Assembly (NCBI RefSeq): GCF_003054285.1
Contig: NZ_QBKS01000001.1
Span: 1,860,001-1,924,000 of the forward strand
Direction of reading: 5' to 3'
Origin: Litoreibacter ponti
GTDB taxonomy: Bacteria > Pseudomonadota > Alphaproteobacteria > Rhodobacterales > Rhodobacteraceae
Length of the DNA: 64,000 nucleotides
Part shown: piece after piece, positions 1 to 15,117 of the stretch
How the letters are laid out: each line of letters begins with the position of its first letter
How positions within the stretch are numbered: position 1 is the stretch's first letter
Program-made: the position numbers and the translations under genes
The notes under the pieces: generated by a model
Seen by the model: the letters and a program-made list of their open reading frames with translations, nothing else
Databases searched by the model: none
Told to the model about the DNA's origin: nothing

Positions 1-3902
<3,902 letters not shown>

Positions 3903-3940
3903 TTTCAATTCCTTGAATTGGGACGTTTGGGCTGGGAGGG

Positions 3941-3988
3941 GAAAGGGCCTTCGAAGGCCCTTTCAAAAGCGTTTTCGAAAACGCTTTT
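3941..3988. repeat. Two abutting perfect 24-nt palindromes in the rpoB-rpoC spacer
   Basis: Bases 3941-3964 are a perfect palindrome (half-site GAAAGGGCCTTC) and bases 3965-3988 are a second, different perfect palindrome (half-site AAAAGCGTTTTC). They touch without a spacer and both are centred on TTCGAA. In the minus-strand transcript they would form two back-to-back hairpins between the rpoB stop and the rpoC start. The first hairpin met by polymerase ends in four U but lacks a free U tail, so partial termination, RNase III processing or mRNA stabilisation are all possible. Confidence 0.8.
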
Positions 3989-3994
3989 TGGTCC

Positions 3995-8131
<4,137 letters not shown>

Positions 8132-8267
8132 GCTCGTCAGTGCCTTTCAATTTTCCTCGGACACGTCACCCCGGGGCCGGGTGGCATGCCACTTGGATCA
8201 AGGAGGTCTGGTTCAATACCTGCGCGCCGTCCCACGGGCGTGCTCCCGAACCTGTGCCGCTCCTTAG

Positions 8268-8289
8268 AAAAAGCTTTGCGCGGCAAAGC
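8268..8289 (-). terminator. Intrinsic terminator/attenuator between rplL and rpoB
   Basis: On the minus strand GCTTTGC, loop CGC, GCAAAGC is followed directly by TTTTT, the layout of a short Rho-independent terminator (stem 8273-8289, T tract 8268-8272). It lies inside the rplL-rpoB spacer, so complete termination would silence rpoBC unless rpoB has its own promoter. Partial read-through, as known for the E. coli rplL-rpoB attenuator, is the likely role. Confidence 0.6.
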
Positions 8290-8311
8290 CCTCTCTGAGA
8301 CGCGGAAAGCC

Positions 8312-8335
8312 GGACCCGAAAATTGCTTCGGGTCC
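8312..8335 (-). other. 9-bp hairpin upstream of the rplL-rpoB attenuator
   Basis: GGACCCGAA (8312-8320), a 6-base loop, then TTCGGGTCC (8327-8335) form a perfect 9-bp stem in the spacer just downstream of rplL. No T tract follows on the minus strand, so it is not a classical terminator; it could protect the rplJL message or be an RNase III site like the one between these genes in E. coli. Confidence 0.5.
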
Positions 8336-8374
8336 AGCTCTTTTCATGTGGTACGCAGCGAGGCTGCGCCCGGA

Positions 8375-8755
8375 TTACTTCAGTTCGACTTCGGCGCCAG
8401 CTGCTTCCAGCTTGCCCTTGATCTCTTCTGCTTCGGCCTTGTCGACGCCTTCTTTGACAGCTTTGCCGCCGGCTTCGACCAGGTCTTTTGCTTCTTTCAG
8501 GCCCAGGCCGGTGATGCCGCGAACCTCTTTGATGACGTTGATCTTGGATGCGCCTGCGGCGACCAGGATGACGTCAAATTCGGATTTCTCCTCGGCAGCG
8601 CCGCCGGCGTCGCCGCCAGCAGGACCAGCCATCATCACTGCGCCGCCAGCTGCGGGCTCGATGCCGTACTCGTCCTTGAGGATGGTTTTCAGTTCTTGTG
8701 CTTCGAGAAGGGTCAGACCAACGATCTCTTCAGCAAGTTTCTTCAGATCAGCCAT
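8375..8755 (-). CDS. rplL: 50S ribosomal protein L7/L12
   Basis: Stalk protein of the large ribosomal subunit that recruits translation GTPases; dimers bind the L10 C-terminus. 126 residues, normal length. Seen: N-terminal dimerisation segment (about 1-33), an Ala/Gly-rich flexible hinge (about 35-52) and the conserved C-terminal domain starting EKSEFDVIL, with the factor-binding helix around KEAKDLVEAGGK. It follows rplJ by 69 bases on the same strand and precedes the rpoBC attenuator hairpins, the standard rplJL-rpoBC arrangement. Confidence 0.99.
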   Translation of the reverse strand: MADLKKLAEEIVGLTLLEAQELKTILKDEYGIEPAAGGAVMMAGPAGGDAGGAAEEKSEFDVILVAAGASKINVIKEVRGITGLGLKEAKDLVEAGGKAVKEGVDKAEAEEIKGKLEAAGAEVELK

Positions 8756-8824
8756 TTTACTGTTTCCGTTCTATTAAGATGTGTTCCAACGCGAGGTTTA
8801 CAACCCACGAAGGTCGGTCGAGGA

Positions 8825-9340
8825 TTAGGCGGCTGCCTTCTCCTCGATGGTGCTGAGAATGCTTGCCACGTTCGAGGCAGGTGCGCCAATCGCGCCGGCG
8901 ATGTTCGAGGCGGGGGCGCCGATGCAGCCCACGATGGAAGCGATAAGCTCCTCGCGAGACGGCATAGCGGCCACGGCTTTCACACCAGCGACGTCCAACG
9001 CGCTGTCGCCCATGGCTCCGCCAAGAATTTGCAACTTCTCGTTGCTCTTGGCGTAGTCGTTGACCACCTTGGCAGCTGCCACGGGGTCTTCGGAATAGGC
9101 GAGAACGGTCATACCCGAGAGATACTGGGAGATGCTTTCGCAGGGCTTCCCCTCAAGGGCGATCTTGGCGAGCCTGTTCTTGGCGACACGCACGGACCCG
9201 CCCACTTCACGCATTTGCGCGCGCAGGTCCTGCATCTCAGCAACCGTGAGACCTTCGTAATGGCTTACAACCACCACGCCAGAGCTTTCAAAGATCTGGC
9301 CGAGCTCGTCGACCAACTTCTCTTTTTGTGCTCTATCCAC
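8825..9340 (-). CDS. rplJ: 50S ribosomal protein L10
   Basis: Base of the ribosomal stalk; binds 23S rRNA and carries L7/L12 dimers on its C-terminal helix. 171 residues. The frame starts at GTG (9338-9340) with GGAG eight bases upstream and continues DRAQKEKLV; no better ATG is present near the N-terminus. Typical family sequence (ENxRLAKIALEGK-like segment near residue 55, Ala-rich C-terminal helix). Unlike the common order, the gene directly upstream is not rplA but the inserted LicD/TagD cassette, so rplJL probably depends on a promoter in 9341-9625. L10 usually autoregulates through its leader. Confidence 0.98.
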   Translation of the reverse strand: MDRAQKEKLVDELGQIFESSGVVVVSHYEGLTVAEMQDLRAQMREVGGSVRVAKNRLAKIALEGKPCESISQYLSGMTVLAYSEDPVAAAKVVNDYAKSNEKLQILGGAMGDSALDVAGVKAVAAMPSREELIASIVGCIGAPASNIAGAIGAPASNVASILSTIEEKAAA

Positions 9341-9520
9341 AGTTTTACTCCAATTGTGGGGCCATGTGACCCCGGCTCAGTCTAACCGGATCACTCCGGC
9401 GGTTGGGTCCATCGTTACGGGACGCCCGAACCGCCTGGAGCCGTGATCACGAGCCCTCAGTCAATCTGGTCTGGTCCCGTCTCAGGCAGGAATTAAAGGG
9501 AAATCTTGACTTATCCCAAA
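9341..9520 (-). ncRNA. Candidate L10 (rplJ) mRNA leader
   Basis: The bases upstream of rplJ are non-coding and contain several complementary GC-rich segments (for example CCGGAGTGATCCGG and CCGTGATCACG), consistent with a folded leader. In many bacteria the L10-(L12)4 complex represses rplJL translation by binding such a leader. The match to the known L10 leader family was not tested, and no convincing -35/-10 pair could be fixed in 9341-9625. Confidence 0.35.
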
Positions 9521-9625
9521 CCCGCCATCTCGGACGAAACATGCCGCGCGACGAATCGCACGGCATATATGGGTGTTGCATTAGCGGCTTATGGCCCGGG
9601 CTGGAACCCCCAAGGCGCACTTTTC

Positions 9626-10534
9626 TCAGGGCGCGGGGGCCAGTTTGCTGAGGAATGGCGCGAATTCACGCTTGCGGGCCGCCCAAGGGAAAGTAAAGCG
9701 CGGATTGGGCGTGCGCCAGCCCTTGCCGTAGTTCGCCGCCAGCAGTGTCTCCGGCTTGGCGGGCAGGTTGATGCCCGTCGCGGCGCAGGGCTTGAGCGGC
9801 CACACATCCGTATAGCGCAGCCCGCGACGCGAATAGGGATAGATCGAGTAGCGGCGGCGGGTGCCGAAGGCGGGGAACAGATCGACCTCGAACCCGTCGA
9901 TGCTGGGCAGTTTGATGATCGCGTTGCCCTCGTTGCGAATGGAGCACTCCAGCCCTTCGGCTTGCAGCTTCTCGAACAGCTCGGTGAAGGCGCGGGCGGC
10001 GGCGGCATCGGTCGTTACGTCCAGCATCACGGCCAGATCGATATCGTCGTCATGGGCCAGCAACCCGCCCTCACGGGTCAGGCCCAAAAGCGTGCCGGAA
10101 TTGGCGAAGGCGGGGTAGCCCATCTGTGCGAGCTTCGAGATCAGGTCGCGCACGCCCTGATAGACCGCCTGCGGGTCCGCATCCGCAAGGCTGCGGTCGG
10201 TGAAGCCATGCCCGGTCATGTTCAGGCCGTCGAGCTTGGCTGTGACCTTTGCCTCGAACGCCTCGTAGGCGCGCATGTCGCCGCGGCGCGCGCCCGCCGC
10301 GCGCAACCGCTCGAGACGGGCATTGGCCCGCCCCGGACGGCACCGCCCGGCGACGCTGTTGGCGACGACGGCCTCGGAGTAGATGTCGAGAACTTTCAGG
10401 CAATGGGGCATCCGGTCGAGCCTGCGCAAATGCTTGCGCGCGGTCTCGGCGGGCAGGTCCTTGGCACCCTTGAGCGCCTGCAGCCCGTCGTGACGGATGT
10501 CATAGAGCGCCTCGTAATGTGCCATATCAACCAT
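9626..10534 (-). CDS. LicD-family phosphotransferase, paralogue 1
   Basis: LicD-fold nucleotidyltransferase-like enzyme; members move a phospho-alcohol (choline, ribitol or glycerol phosphate) from a CDP carrier to a glycan. 302 residues from the ATG at 10532-10534, chosen because AGGGG lies eight bases upstream; a longer frame to 10636 has no such site. Seen: SGTLLGLTREGG followed by the metal-binding DDDID at 162-166, a second acidic segment GFEVDLFPAFG, and a conserved C-terminal DVWPL and NYG.GWR.PN block. Last gene of the cassette, directly before rplJ. About 100 N-terminal residues (with CRPGRANARLERLR) are shared with the two paralogues but are not part of the core fold I know. Confidence 0.85.
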   Translation of the reverse strand: MVDMAHYEALYDIRHDGLQALKGAKDLPAETARKHLRRLDRMPHCLKVLDIYSEAVVANSVAGRCRPGRANARLERLRAAGARRGDMRAYEAFEAKVTAKLDGLNMTGHGFTDRSLADADPQAVYQGVRDLISKLAQMGYPAFANSGTLLGLTREGGLLAHDDDIDLAVMLDVTTDAAAARAFTELFEKLQAEGLECSIRNEGNAIIKLPSIDGFEVDLFPAFGTRRRYSIYPYSRRGLRYTDVWPLKPCAATGINLPAKPETLLAANYGKGWRTPNPRFTFPWAARKREFAPFLSKLAPAP

Positions 10535-10651
10535 GTCGCCAGCCCCTGCCTCGCCCCGTTTCGTTGCAAGGATTTCACCCCGAGAATGGGGCGCAAATGT
10601 GAACAATCCGTGGAGATGTTTGGGATTGTCGACCAAAAGGCAGCGGCAGGG

Positions 10652-11542
10652 CTATTCCTTCGCGCATTCCTCGATCAGGACGGCGAACTTCTCTTTCTGC
10701 GCAACCCAGGGGAACGCAAAGCGCGGGTTCGGCGTGCGCCAGTCCTTGCCGTAATTCTCCTCGAGCAGCCGCTCGGGGTTGGCGGGCAGCGGCGCGCCGC
10801 TGATCGGGCAGTCCTTCAGCGGCCAGACGTCATTGTAGGTCAGCTGTTTGCGCGAATACGGGAAGATATTGTAGCGCCGGAACGTGCCGTAGGCGGGGAA
10901 GATGTCGACGTTGAAGCCCTCGATATAGGGCATCTTGATGATGACGTTCTTGCTTTCGGCCAGATGGCAGTCGATGCCTTCGGCCAGCAACATGCCCAGC
11001 AGAACCTTGAACTCCTCGGCCGCGTCCTCGTCGGTGCGGGCCTGCAGGATGACCGCGAGGTCGATGTCGTCGTCATAGGCGATCGGGCCCTTGTCGCGGA
11101 TCATGCCAAGTAGGGTACCGGAGTTGATGAAGCTGTCGTAGCCAAGCTTCTTGAGCAGCGTGACGATCTTCTGGATGCCGTCGTATAGCTTTTGCGGGTC
11201 CGCATCCGACAGGTTGCGGGTGCGGAAGCCGTGATTGCCGAAGCTCACGCCATGCAGGTTATCGGCGAGCATTGCCTCGAGCGCGAGATACTCGTCATAG
11301 GTGCCCTGCTTGTGATGGGCGTCGCGCAGCCGGGCCATCTGGCGATTTGCTGCGGCGGGACGGCATTTGCCCAGGATCGAGTTGAGCACGAAGGCCTCGC
11401 GATAGGGCAGCGTGTCCTTGGTCTCGCTGCTCATCTCGTCCATGACCATCAGGCGCTTGCGCGGTTTCAGATCGACATACTTGTCGTTCAGGGCCGCGCG
11501 CGCGTCCTGGACATAGAGTTCGATGATCGCCTGTTCGTCCAT
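10652..11542 (-). CDS. LicD-family phosphotransferase, paralogue 2
   Basis: Second LicD-like enzyme, 296 residues. Catalytic signature intact: NSGTLLGMIRDKG, then DDDID at 157-161, GFNVDIFPAYG and the C-terminal DVWPL...NYG block. N-terminal segment LGKCRPAAANRQMARLRDAH matches paralogue 3 closely. It lies 117 bases before paralogue 1 and 125 bases after the tagD-like gene, all minus strand. Its proteins differ enough from paralogues 1 and 3 that the three probably act on different acceptors or positions rather than being recent copies. Donor specificity cannot be read from sequence; CDP-glycerol is inferred from the neighbour. Confidence 0.85.
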   Translation of the reverse strand: MDEQAIIELYVQDARAALNDKYVDLKPRKRLMVMDEMSSETKDTLPYREAFVLNSILGKCRPAAANRQMARLRDAHHKQGTYDEYLALEAMLADNLHGVSFGNHGFRTRNLSDADPQKLYDGIQKIVTLLKKLGYDSFINSGTLLGMIRDKGPIAYDDDIDLAVILQARTDEDAAEEFKVLLGMLLAEGIDCHLAESKNVIIKMPYIEGFNVDIFPAYGTFRRYNIFPYSRKQLTYNDVWPLKDCPISGAPLPANPERLLEENYGKDWRTPNPRFAFPWVAQKEKFAVLIEECAKE

Positions 11543-11667
11543 GGTCTTGCCCTCAATCCCGGTGCGGATCCCAAGATATTTTTATATCGTCTTTTTGCGT
11601 GAGTCAGCCTGTTGCGATCACGCCACCACGGCGGTACGGGGCCAGTATATGTGCCCCGCAGTCTGGC

Positions 11668-12114
11668 TCAGGCCCTGGCGGCGCGCCGCTCGCTGGCCCC
11701 TTTCGGAGCTGCGGAGCGTTCGACCACGATGTTCTTCAGCTTTGTCGTCGACACGCCGTCGGTGCGCGGCAGGTAGACGACCTCGCAATAGGCGCTCAGC
11801 TCGTCGAACTTGCCGGTCCAGTCGGAGCCCATGGCGAAGATATCCGCCTCAAGGCGCTGCACGTCGAGCGGCTTCTGGTCCCAGCTGCACTCGGGGAAGA
11901 CATCATCGACGAAGCGGCAGGCGCGCAGGATCGTCGCGCGGTCCTCGTAGGGCATGACGCAGGTCTTGCCCTTGATCGCGTTGAACTCGTCGGACGAGCA
12001 GCCCACCACCAGCCGGTCACCCAGCGCGGACAGGCGTTCCAGCAGCCGGACATGGCCCACATGAAACAGGTCGAACGTGCCGTAGGTCAGCACAGTGCGC
12101 GGCTTATTGGCCAT
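11668..12114 (-). CDS. tagD: TagD-like glycerol-3-phosphate cytidylyltransferase
   Basis: Predicted CTP:glycerol-3-phosphate cytidylyltransferase making CDP-glycerol in the cytoplasm. 148 residues. It matches the TagD pattern along its length: nucleotide-binding GTFDLFHVGH at 12-21, SSDEFN near 41, the DWTGKFDEL segment near 98, and the signature RTDGVSTTKLK starting at 117 (TagD of Gram-positives has RTEGISTT). Such enzymes are best known from teichoic-acid synthesis, so a copy beside LicD genes in a Gram-negative is notable. Its ATG overlaps the end of the upstream licD paralogue by 11 bases, suggesting translational coupling. CDP-ribitol- or CDP-ethanolamine-type activity is a less likely alternative. 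Confidence 0.9.
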   Translation of the reverse strand: MANKPRTVLTYGTFDLFHVGHVRLLERLSALGDRLVVGCSSDEFNAIKGKTCVMPYEDRATILRACRFVDDVFPECSWDQKPLDVQRLEADIFAMGSDWTGKFDELSAYCEVVYLPRTDGVSTTKLKNIVVERSAAPKGASERRAARA

Positions 12115-12997
12115 TGGAGAACTCCTTCATCAGGATAGAGAATTTTTCTTTCTGGGGCCCCCAGGGGAATGAGAAACGCTGGTTTGGCACGCGCCAATCT
12201 TCACCGTAATTCTCGGCCAGCAGAACCTCGGGGTTCGCGGGCAGCGGCAAGCCGCTCACCGCGCAGGTCTGCAGCGGCCAAACATCGCCGTAATGCAGCG
12301 TGCGTCGGGCATAGGGGAAGATGCTGTAGCGGCTGTAGGCGCCATAGGCCGGGAACAGATCAACCTCGAACCCGTCGATGCTGGGCAGTTTGATGATCGG
12401 GTTGCCGCTCTTGATCATGTGGCAGTCGAGGCCGCGGTCACACAGCGCCTGCTTCAGCGCAATGAACTCGGAGGCGGCCGCGCCATCGCGGGTGGACTTC
12501 AGCAGAACCGCCAGATCGATGTCGTCGTCATAGGGGATCAGCTTGCCGTCGCGCACCAGCCCCAACAGGGTGCCGGAATTGGCGAAGCACTCGTAGCCCA
12601 GATCGCGCAGCACGGCGATCAGTTCCTGGATGCTGGCATAGACGGCCTTGGGGTCCGTGTCGTCGAGCGAGCGCTCGCGGAAGCCATGCTTGCCGAATTC
12701 CAGCCCGTCGAGATGCTCTTTCAGCATGGCCTCGAAGCTGGCGTACTCATAGAGCGTGTCTGCCTTGAGATGCGCGTCGCGCAGCATCGCCATGTGCCGG
12801 TTCGCAGCGGCCGGGCGGCAGCGCCCAAGGGCGGCATTGACCACATAGGCCTCGCGGAACGTGTTGGTCTTGCGCAGCCGCGGCGGCATCTTGTCCATGC
12901 GTCGCACCACCTGGCGCGGTCGTAGGGTCACGGGCTCCCCGCGCAGGGCGCGGAAGCTGTCGTCGCGGAGTTTTTGTAGTGTCTCGATCGTGCTCAT
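12104..12997 (-). CDS. LicD-family phosphotransferase, paralogue 3
   Basis: First gene of the cassette in transcription order, 297 residues from the ATG at 12995-12997 (an upstream in-frame TTG at 13039 is less likely because the ATG start aligns with paralogue 2). Seen: NSGTLLGLVRDG, DDDID at 157-161, GFEVDLFPAYG at 209-219, and the C-terminal DVWPL and ENYGEDWR.PN block. LGRCRPAAANRHMAMLRDAH near 58-77 is the family-specific N-terminal signature shared with paralogue 2. A strong terminator separates it from rplA upstream, so the cassette needs its own promoter in about 12998-13071. Confidence 0.85.
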   Translation of the reverse strand: MSTIETLQKLRDDSFRALRGEPVTLRPRQVVRRMDKMPPRLRKTNTFREAYVVNAALGRCRPAAANRHMAMLRDAHLKADTLYEYASFEAMLKEHLDGLEFGKHGFRERSLDDTDPKAVYASIQELIAVLRDLGYECFANSGTLLGLVRDGKLIPYDDDIDLAVLLKSTRDGAAASEFIALKQALCDRGLDCHMIKSGNPIIKLPSIDGFEVDLFPAYGAYSRYSIFPYARRTLHYGDVWPLQTCAVSGLPLPANPEVLLAENYGEDWRVPNQRFSFPWGPQKEKFSILMKEFSNGQ

Positions 12998-13071
12998 TGT
13001 TTCGATACCCACCGTTGATCGTTGGGCATTAAGAAACAATGCAAATAAGGCTCAAATGGGACGCAAAAATG

Positions 13072-13102
13072 AAAAAAGGGCGTCTCTTTCGAGCGCCCTT
13101 TT
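13072..13102 (-). terminator. Rho-independent terminator after rplA
   Basis: Minus strand: AAAAGGGCG, CTC, loop GAAA, GAG, bulged A, CGCCC, then TTTTTT. It ends the nusG-rplK-rplA transcript 22 bases past the rplA stop and insulates it from the LicD/TagD cassette. Confidence 0.85.
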
Positions 13103-13124
13103 CAATGATTTCAATGCATTAGCA

Positions 13125-13823
13125 TTAGTTGCCGGTGGCGTTTTCCACACTGATCGTGATGCCAGGACCCATGGTGGAGCTCAGCGCGATCTTCTTCATG
13201 TAGGTGCCTTTGGCGCCAGAAGGCTTGTTCTTGGACACGGCACCGACGAAGGCGCGCACGTTCTCGACCAGCTTCTCTTCGGTGAAGGAGGCCTTGCCGA
13301 TACCGGCATGCACAACGCCTGCCTTCTCGACCTTGAACTGCACTTCACCGCCCTTGGCGGCTTCCACGGCGGCTTTGACATCCATGGTCACCGTGCCGAC
13401 CTTCGGGTTCGGCATCAGGTTGCGCGGGCCAAGCACCTTACCCAGACGGCCCACGATGGGCATCATGTCGGGGGTGGCGATGCAGCGATCGAAGTCGATC
13501 TTGCCGGACTGCACGGTTTCCATCAGGTCCTCTGCGCCGACGATGTCGGCTCCGGCGGCTTTGGCTTCCTCGGCCTTTGCGTCGCGGGCGAACACGGCGA
13601 CGCGGACTTCCTTGCCGGTGCCGTTGGGCAGCGAGACCACGCCGCGGACCATCTGGTCTGCGTGGCGGGGATCGACGCCCAGGTTCATTGCGATCTCGAC
13701 GGTCTCGTCGAACTTGGCTTTGGCGTTGTTCTTGACCAGAGCAACGGCCTCTTCCACCGTGACGTCCCGCTTGTCTGCGAACTGCTCGCGGGCGGCGGTG
13801 GTGCGTTTTCCGTATTTAGCCAT
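13125..13823 (-). CDS. rplA: 50S ribosomal protein L1
   Basis: Large-subunit protein of the L1 stalk, involved in E-site tRNA release and, in many bacteria, repressor of its own rplKA message. 232 residues, standard length. Seen: conserved N-terminal KRTTAAREQ region, the central MP(IV)VGRLGKVLGPRNLMPNPK block, and the C-terminal SSTMGPGI. The ATG overlaps the rplK stop by one base (TAATG), so the two are coupled. Instead of running on into rplJ, transcription meets a strong terminator 22 bases downstream. Confidence 0.99.
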   Translation of the reverse strand: MAKYGKRTTAAREQFADKRDVTVEEAVALVKNNAKAKFDETVEIAMNLGVDPRHADQMVRGVVSLPNGTGKEVRVAVFARDAKAEEAKAAGADIVGAEDLMETVQSGKIDFDRCIATPDMMPIVGRLGKVLGPRNLMPNPKVGTVTMDVKAAVEAAKGGEVQFKVEKAGVVHAGIGKASFTEEKLVENVRAFVGAVSKNKPSGAKGTYMKKIALSSTMGPGITISVENATGN

Positions 13824-14248
13824 TACTTCACCTCGATGCCCATGGAGCGGGCGGAGCCCAAGATGATCAGCATTGCCGCGTCGATGTCGTTGGCATTGAG
13901 ATCCTTCATTTTCGCTTCCGCGATCTCACGCACCTGCTTGGTGGTGACGTGGCCGACCACTTCGCGCGACGGGGTCTTGGCGCCGGACTTCAGCTTGGCG
14001 GCCTTCTTGAGGTAGTAGGACGCCGGCGGCGTCTTGATGTCCATCGAGAAGGATTTGTCCTGGTAGTAGGTGATCACGGTCGGGCACGGCGCACCGGGCT
14101 CCATTTCCTGCGTCTTGGCGTTGAACGCCTTGCAGAATTCCATGATGTTGATGCCGCGCTGACCCAGGGCCGGGCCGACGGGCGGGGATGGGTTGGCTTG
14201 ACCTGCAGGAACCTGCAGTTTCATCGTGCCAGCGATTTTCTTGGCCAT
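13823..14248 (-). CDS. rplK: 50S ribosomal protein L11
   Basis: Binds the GTPase-associated region of 23S rRNA and is needed for RelA/Rsh-type stringent sensing on the ribosome. 141 residues, normal. Seen: N-terminal LQVPAGQANPSPPVGPALGQ with the flexible proline-rich segment, and the C-terminal rRNA-binding domain ending GSARSMGIEV. It is preceded by nusG (101-base gap with a hairpin at 14270-14290) and overlaps rplA by one base. The partner stringent-response enzyme rsh is also in this window (59211-61334). Confidence 0.99.
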   Translation of the reverse strand: MAKKIAGTMKLQVPAGQANPSPPVGPALGQRGINIMEFCKAFNAKTQEMEPGAPCPTVITYYQDKSFSMDIKTPPASYYLKKAAKLKSGAKTPSREVVGHVTTKQVREIAEAKMKDLNANDIDAAMLIILGSARSMGIEVK

Positions 14249-14269
14249 AGGGCCTCTCCTTTTACAACG

Positions 14270-14290
14270 CCCCGGAACGCGTTTCCGGGG
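14270..14290 (-). other. 8-bp hairpin in the nusG-rplK spacer
   Basis: CCCCGGAA, 5-base loop, TTCCGGGG form a perfect stem between nusG and rplK, without a T tract. Position is right for an L1-responsive or mRNA-processing element in the rplK leader; function is inferred from position only. Confidence 0.4.
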
Positions 14291-14349
14291 TCAGGTTTGT
14301 CCGTGGTCCGGTGCCCGCACGCGTGCGCGCCGCCTCCCACGTATTGCAC

Positions 14350-14883
14350 TCAGCTCGTCTTGGTGACCTGAGTGAATTCCAGTTCAACCGGGGTGGCCCG
14401 GCCAAAGATTGAGACCGTCACCTTCAGGCGCTGGTTGTCGTCGTCGACTTCCTCGACCAGTCCCGAGAAGCCCTCGAACGGGCCATCTGTGACATTCACG
14501 TTCTCGCCCACATCGAACACGATGGTGGAACGCGGCGCCTCGGCGCCTTCCTCGACGCGGCCCAGGATCGCCTGCACTTCCGCGTCGCGCATCGGCATCG
14601 GGCGGCCTTGCGGGCCCAGAAAGCCCGTGACGCGGTTGATCGAGTTGATCAGGTGGTAGCCCTGATCGGACATTTCCATGCGCACCAGCACGTAGCCCGG
14701 CATGAAGCGGCGCTCGGCGGTGACTTTCTTGTTGCGGCGGATCTCGATGACCTCTTCGGTCGGAACCAGGACCTCTTCGATCTCGTCCTGCAGCCCGTTT
14801 TCCTCGACGGCCTGCCGGATTTGCTCGGCGATGCGCTTCTCGAAGTTCGAGAGCACCGAAACCGAATACCACCGTTTTGCCAT
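14350..14883 (-). CDS. nusG: Transcription termination/antitermination factor NusG
   Basis: Elongation factor that binds the RNA polymerase clamp and links it to Rho or to the ribosomal S10 protein. 177 residues. Seen: N-terminal NGN domain (about 1-115; starts AKRWYSVSVLSNFEKR, with GYVLVRMEM and GPQGRPMPM), linker, and a C-terminal KOW domain (about 125-177) with DGPFEGFSGLVEEVD. The gene lies 101 bases upstream of rplK. The gene normally before it, secE, is displaced 2.4 kb away, so nusG now starts its own unit opposite a divergent oxidoreductase gene. Confidence 0.98.
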   Translation of the reverse strand: MAKRWYSVSVLSNFEKRIAEQIRQAVEENGLQDEIEEVLVPTEEVIEIRRNKKVTAERRFMPGYVLVRMEMSDQGYHLINSINRVTGFLGPQGRPMPMRDAEVQAILGRVEEGAEAPRSTIVFDVGENVNVTDGPFEGFSGLVEEVDDDNQRLKVTVSIFGRATPVELEFTQVTKTS

Positions 14884-15023
14884 GTCAGCCGCGCCTCACT
14901 TTGCCGGGACGCCGTGCACGCCCCAAGAATTCCACTCTGCCAGCGGGTCGCCCGTGGCACCCGCCGAAACGAAAACAGCGCGCATCTCGAATCAATGCGC
15001 GCCTCTCCGTCGTCTTGTGCGAT

Positions 15024-15052
15024 CGTTTACGCAAGCTTGGCCCGCTGTTCAA
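15024..15052 (-). promoter_or_regulatory. Candidate promoter of nusG-rplKA
   Basis: Minus strand TTGAAC (15047-15052), 17-base spacer, TAAACG (15024-15029). It is the best sigma70-like pair in the nusG/oxidoreductase divergent gap and would give a leader of about 135 bases. The -10 is weak; start site not proven. Confidence 0.4.
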
Positions 15053-15117
15053 GGCCATCTGCCCTTTGATTTCCTCTTCGCATGGGTCATGTCTGGATCA
15101 ACAATCAGGAGAGCCCC

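Noticed and set aside
15021..15033. 13-base sequence GATCGTTTACGCA shared by the start of the MDR gene region and 48939-48951 before the reductase gene
   Set aside because: Both precede oxidoreductase starts, but matches of 13 bases are expected by chance in 64 kb, the first overlaps a candidate nusG -10 box, and flanking bases do not form a consistent operator.
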